From Dendrolimus kikuchii (taxonomy: Eukaryota; Arthropoda; Insecta; Lepidoptera; Lasiocampidae), in NCBI GenBank assembly GCA_019925095.2, contig CM034398.1, positions 2,118,001 through 2,182,000 of the forward strand: a stretch of DNA of 64,000 bases, written 5' to 3'. Positions 60,963 through 64,000 of this stretch are shown here, one piece after another. Each line of letters starts with the position of its first letter. Position 1 is the stretch's first letter. The position numbers were made by a program, and so were the translations under genes. Below the pieces are notes generated by a model. It saw nothing but the letters and a program-made list of their open reading frames with translations. It did no database searches and was not told the DNA's origin.

Positions 60963-61022
60963 GCCATATACAACAAACCACTCTGGGACCCATCCCAAAC
61001 ACCCTGATCATAGTAAATAATG
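60963..61022 (-). repeat. tRNA-type SINE body fragment
   Basis: CCATATACAACAAACCACTC then CCCAAACACCCTGATCATAG, diverged from the family body. Confidence 0.5.
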
Positions 61023-61159
61023 CATTGTTCATTTTAAATTTAAGTTTACCATGTCATGTCTCAGTTAGTTAGGCCGACAAAAGCTACTCATTTGAAGAGT
61101 TAATAAACATCCCATAATAATTTACACGTAATACGGATTTGGGTGGATTTGTGTTGTTA

Positions 61160-61440
61160 CAAAAATGGATACAATGAGAAATGAGTACATAAGGGGATCT
61201 TTGAAAATTGCACCCGTGACTCAGAAATGGAAAGGAAGAAGTCTAAGTTGGTATGGGCATGTAGTCCTATTTATGAAGGAAGAAAGTCACGTGACAAAAG
61301 GAATGTTAAACTGCAAGACTGATGGATAGAAATGTAAAGGTAGACCAAATAAAGAGATAGATGGACTGTATGAAGGATGATATGATGATTTGTGGTGTGA
61401 CAGAGGATGTATGTCAGAGTAGAGGAGTATGAAAGGAAAA
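61160..61440 (+). pseudogene. Decayed RTE-like LINE fragment
   Basis: RGSLKIAPVTQKWKGRSLSW, YGHVVLFMKEE, KGRPNKEIDG, with stops; the LxWYGHV...GRP pattern is that of RTE tails. Confidence 0.55.
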
Positions 61441-61486
61441 GACATGTTTAGCCGATCTCGGCATAATTAGAAGAGAGAGAACTTAC

Positions 61487-61589
61487 GCGTAATAGGGCGA
61501 ATGTTGATGGATGAGCACGTTGGCCGGGACCTCCTCCTCTTGTATGGAAACCAAGTTGCCACCGCTCGTAGTGCCCACCACGTACTTTT
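61487..61589 (-). CDS. Unrecognised upstream gene, exon B
   Basis: Reads KYVVGTTSGGNLVSIQEEEV then PANVLIHQHSPYY. Acceptor TTACAG, donor GTAAGT. The exon is 103 nt, phase 1 in and phase 2 out, exactly matching A and C. A 500-bp repeat begins 36 bp upstream of the acceptor. No family recognised. Confidence 0.78.
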
Positions 61590-61624
61590 CTGTAACGAGC
61601 AATTTACAATTGTCAAAACATTAA

Positions 61625-62126
61625 AATAGTACATTATGGTACTAGTGTGTAACATTGGTGATTACCGCCGAGGCGCCATTGAGACTCGAGCCGTAGGCGA
61701 GGGTCTTAAGAGAGCCGAGGACGGTAATCATCAATACACACGTGTATCATACGACGTTTTTCAACACACTTGTGAATAAAATAACAACAAAAACTCATTT
61801 TATTTAGCAGATAAAAAAAAGTTATATATGAGTGAGTTTTATTCATTAAACACATACGAGTTAAAATTATCTATTTAAATAAGAAGTTGCATGAAATGAG
61901 CAAGCAATAGGAACATTTATTTATTTGTTCTATAGAACACGATCTTTCTTTTTTGAATAAAAACTTTTTTAAGAACAAAGCAACTCAACCAATAAAATTT
62001 AAAAAAAAAATCTATAACTCACTAGTGAGTTATAATGTTTTTTACTCACAGATTGATAATGGGTGTCATTCTGTGCCTAATTGCGGTGACCATAGAGCCA
62101 CTTTATGAGCAAGTGTGTTGAAAAAA
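61625..62126. mobile_element. MITE-like repeat, copy 2 of an inverted pair
   Basis: Inverted, near-identical copy of 34101-34605; starts 36 bp upstream of exon B. Confidence 0.75.
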
Positions 62127-62288
62127 ATATTTTTAGTCAATAGTGTTTTATTTATTTCATTCGATTACAATGTCATAACAGTTTTACAACTAAAGCGACG
62201 ATGTTATCCTCGGCCCGTTGTGTTAGTAATACACGAGGTCCCCAGTAAAACTTCAATGATGTAACCCAAGGTGTAAAAAATAGAAATC

Positions 62289-62506
62289 GACGGCCTCTGT
62301 GGTTGAGCGGGCTAAGGCTTTGCAACGCAACCTCACTGCGACGCAGAGGTTCCGGGTTCGATTCCTGGTATAGTAAATTTCGGAAATGTATTTTCTCCCT
62401 TATTTAGTATGGTCTGGGTGTCTGGGATCGGCCCCAGAGTAGTCCGTTGTATATTACCCATAACACAAGCGTAACTTGCTTAATTTGGGCTGCCGATTAT
62501 TATTAA
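62289..62506 (+). mobile_element. tRNA-type SINE copy 5
   Basis: Head with A-box-like and B-box sequence intact; part of the 3' end (GATATACAATATGTGTGTTTG) is missing. Confidence 0.82.
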
Positions 62507-62789
62507 AAAATAGTGTTTCAGTGGGTCCGGGGATGGTTTTGATTCACAACGAGATCCGGTGGGTGGCGTTGGAATCGGGTTATAAATTTTTATTTTTTCA
62601 GGACAATGTCTGTCGGAAGCGCTAGAAATAAGAAAATATTCGCAGATCCATTGAGTACGACTCGAAACTATCGACTATGGGTGAAAATAATCGCGAGTTA
62701 TTGAGATATTTTAGCGTAACCTTAAGATCGAAGTCAATTATGGTCAATATAATTATTTTTATCCTTTAGTTCCTACGAAATATACGTAT

Positions 62790-63045
62790 GCGTGATGAAA
62801 GAATGACTAAACCGATATACAATGCCAAAGTGGATGGATGTAGAAGTCGTGGAAGGCCACGACACACCTTCCATGATCAAATTGATCGTGTACTAGCAGA
62901 AGGTGATGTCAGGAGCCTTAAGAACAGACGAGCGTGCATGACATGAGCTATGAATGTCAAAGAAGCAACGAGGTGTGTAAGAATAAGCCTGAATGGCGCT
63001 CTGTTCTTCGTGCCTACCCCGCAAGGGAACTGGCGTGAAGTTATG
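62790..63045 (+). mobile_element. RTE-like 3' end copy
   Basis: GTGATGAAAGAATGACTAAA to GGAACTGGCGTGAAGTTATG. Confidence 0.8.
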
Positions 63046-63354
63046 TACGAGTCTATGCATGTGTAACAGCGAGAGGTAGAAGTTAAATAACACTTCAGAT
63101 GGCAGATAGTAGTATTCACTGTCGGGTGCTGATCTGAACTGAAGTGAACTCATTTATTTTGGAAACGGTAACCTTAACTAAAAATATTAACAAGTCGTAC
63201 AGCTAGTACTATATATAGCACAATGTGTGAACGTGACGGATGATGTGCGAGCGAGATAGGGCAACTATTAGTATGTGCGCTCCCGCGTTGCGCTAGCCAG
63301 TAGTTCGTTGTCCGCTGCGATGACTAGACGTATGCAGCTCTCATACATGTAATC

Positions 63355-63535
63355 TTTTTTTGCTAGACGTGTTGCTGGGAAGATTCTTGCCGCGTCTTCT
63401 TTTTTTAAACAGCGATTACACATTGGGACATGGAATAGGAAGTAGATTGAAATTTGGACTTACATGTATGACCTTCAAAGAGAGTTCTCCAGTGAAACAT
63501 ATTTTGAATAAAAACTTTTGAATTTCAATATGCAT
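63355..63535 (-). mobile_element. LINE 3' UTR fragment (1177 family), inverted
   Basis: GTTCTCCAGTGAAACATATT and GACGTGTTGCTGGGAAGATT, reversed words of the 9735 UTR. Confidence 0.6.
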
Positions 63536-63600
63536 AGTGAATGGATCGAATGTATAATATATGTTTTTCGATGCGAGGATGTCTCCTTGTTGGTATTTAC

Positions 63601-63696
63601 CTTCTCTCTCCCCACCAGCCCCGTTCGTGACGACCGTGATCTGGTGGCCGGCCATCACCAGGGCGTTGCCACTGGAGTTGTAACCGGACCCATAGC
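63601..63696 (-). CDS. Unrecognised upstream gene, exon A
   Basis: Reads (x)YGSGYNSSGNALVMAGHQ then ITVVTNGAGGERE. Acceptor TTACAG, donor GTAAAT. Enters with two bases of a codon and leaves with one, in phase with exon B. GC-rich, unlike its flanks. Gly/Val-rich composition suggests a regulatory region rather than a catalytic fold. The exon before it lies beyond the window. Confidence 0.75.
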
Positions 63697-63747
63697 CTGT
63701 AATAAACAAATACTAACATTTAGAAATTTACTCAGATAACACAATTT

Positions 63748-63916
63748 CTACATACATACATACATAAGTTCACGCCAGTTCCCTTGCGGGGTAGGCACGA
63801 ACAACAGAGCACCATTCAGACTAATTCTTACACACCTCACTTGCTTCTTTGACATTCATAACTCTTGTCATGCACGCTGGTCTGTTCTTAAGGCTCCTCA
63901 CATCACCTTCACAATT
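63748..63916 (-). mobile_element. RTE-like 3' end copy with 8-bp TSD
   Basis: CACAATTT at 63740-63747 and 63917-63924; (TACA)n tail at the low end. Confidence 0.8.
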
Positions 63917-64000
63917 CACAATTTGTACACAAATAAAATAGCTCTATGTCTGATTAACACAATATAATCATGCTAATACAAATTAAATATCTACACCTTA

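Overview
The window is eukaryotic, intron-rich and full of transposable elements. The repeats point to a moth or butterfly (Lepidoptera): AT-rich introns, tRNA-derived SINEs carrying the lepidopteran CCCAGCAGTGGGAC core, many Helitrons running from TC to CTAG between A and T, RTE/Jockey-like LINE 3' ends, Penelope-like fragments and a piggyBac-like MITE. No bacterial, plasmid or CRISPR features are present.

The main gene is on the minus strand. Eighteen spliced coding exons between 46647 (start codon) and 4431 encode about the first 1010 residues of tuberin (TSC2; gigas in Drosophila), the GAP subunit of the TSC1-TSC2 complex that restrains Rheb and mTORC1. The exons join in phase at every junction and cover the N-terminal alpha-solenoid, the tuberin-type domain and the linker with the conserved RxRSSS Akt-site block. 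The C-terminal Rap/Rheb-GAP exons are not found and must lie beyond position 1. The first coding exon is at 46587-46647.

A second minus-strand gene lies upstream. Three exons (63601-63696, 61487-61589, 60235-60337) join in phase into about 100 residues: Gly/Val-rich, then acidic, then a basic PHKRRR run. It looks like part of a nuclear regulatory protein, but I do not recognise the family. Its 5' end is beyond 64000.

Nearly everything else is mobile-element debris in the introns and intergenic DNA: about 20 copies of a 300-bp A-tailed retroposon, 16 5'-truncated copies of an RTE-like LINE 3' end (several with clean target-site duplications), five longer copies of a tRNA-type SINE, several Helitrons, a Penelope-like relic split by a Helitron that holds a 600-bp minisatellite, a 600-bp foldback palindrome, hAT and piggyBac-like MITEs, and LINE fragments. 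Intron 10 of TSC2 also holds an unexplained coding-like relic (about 155 codons, one stop) that matches no element I recognise.
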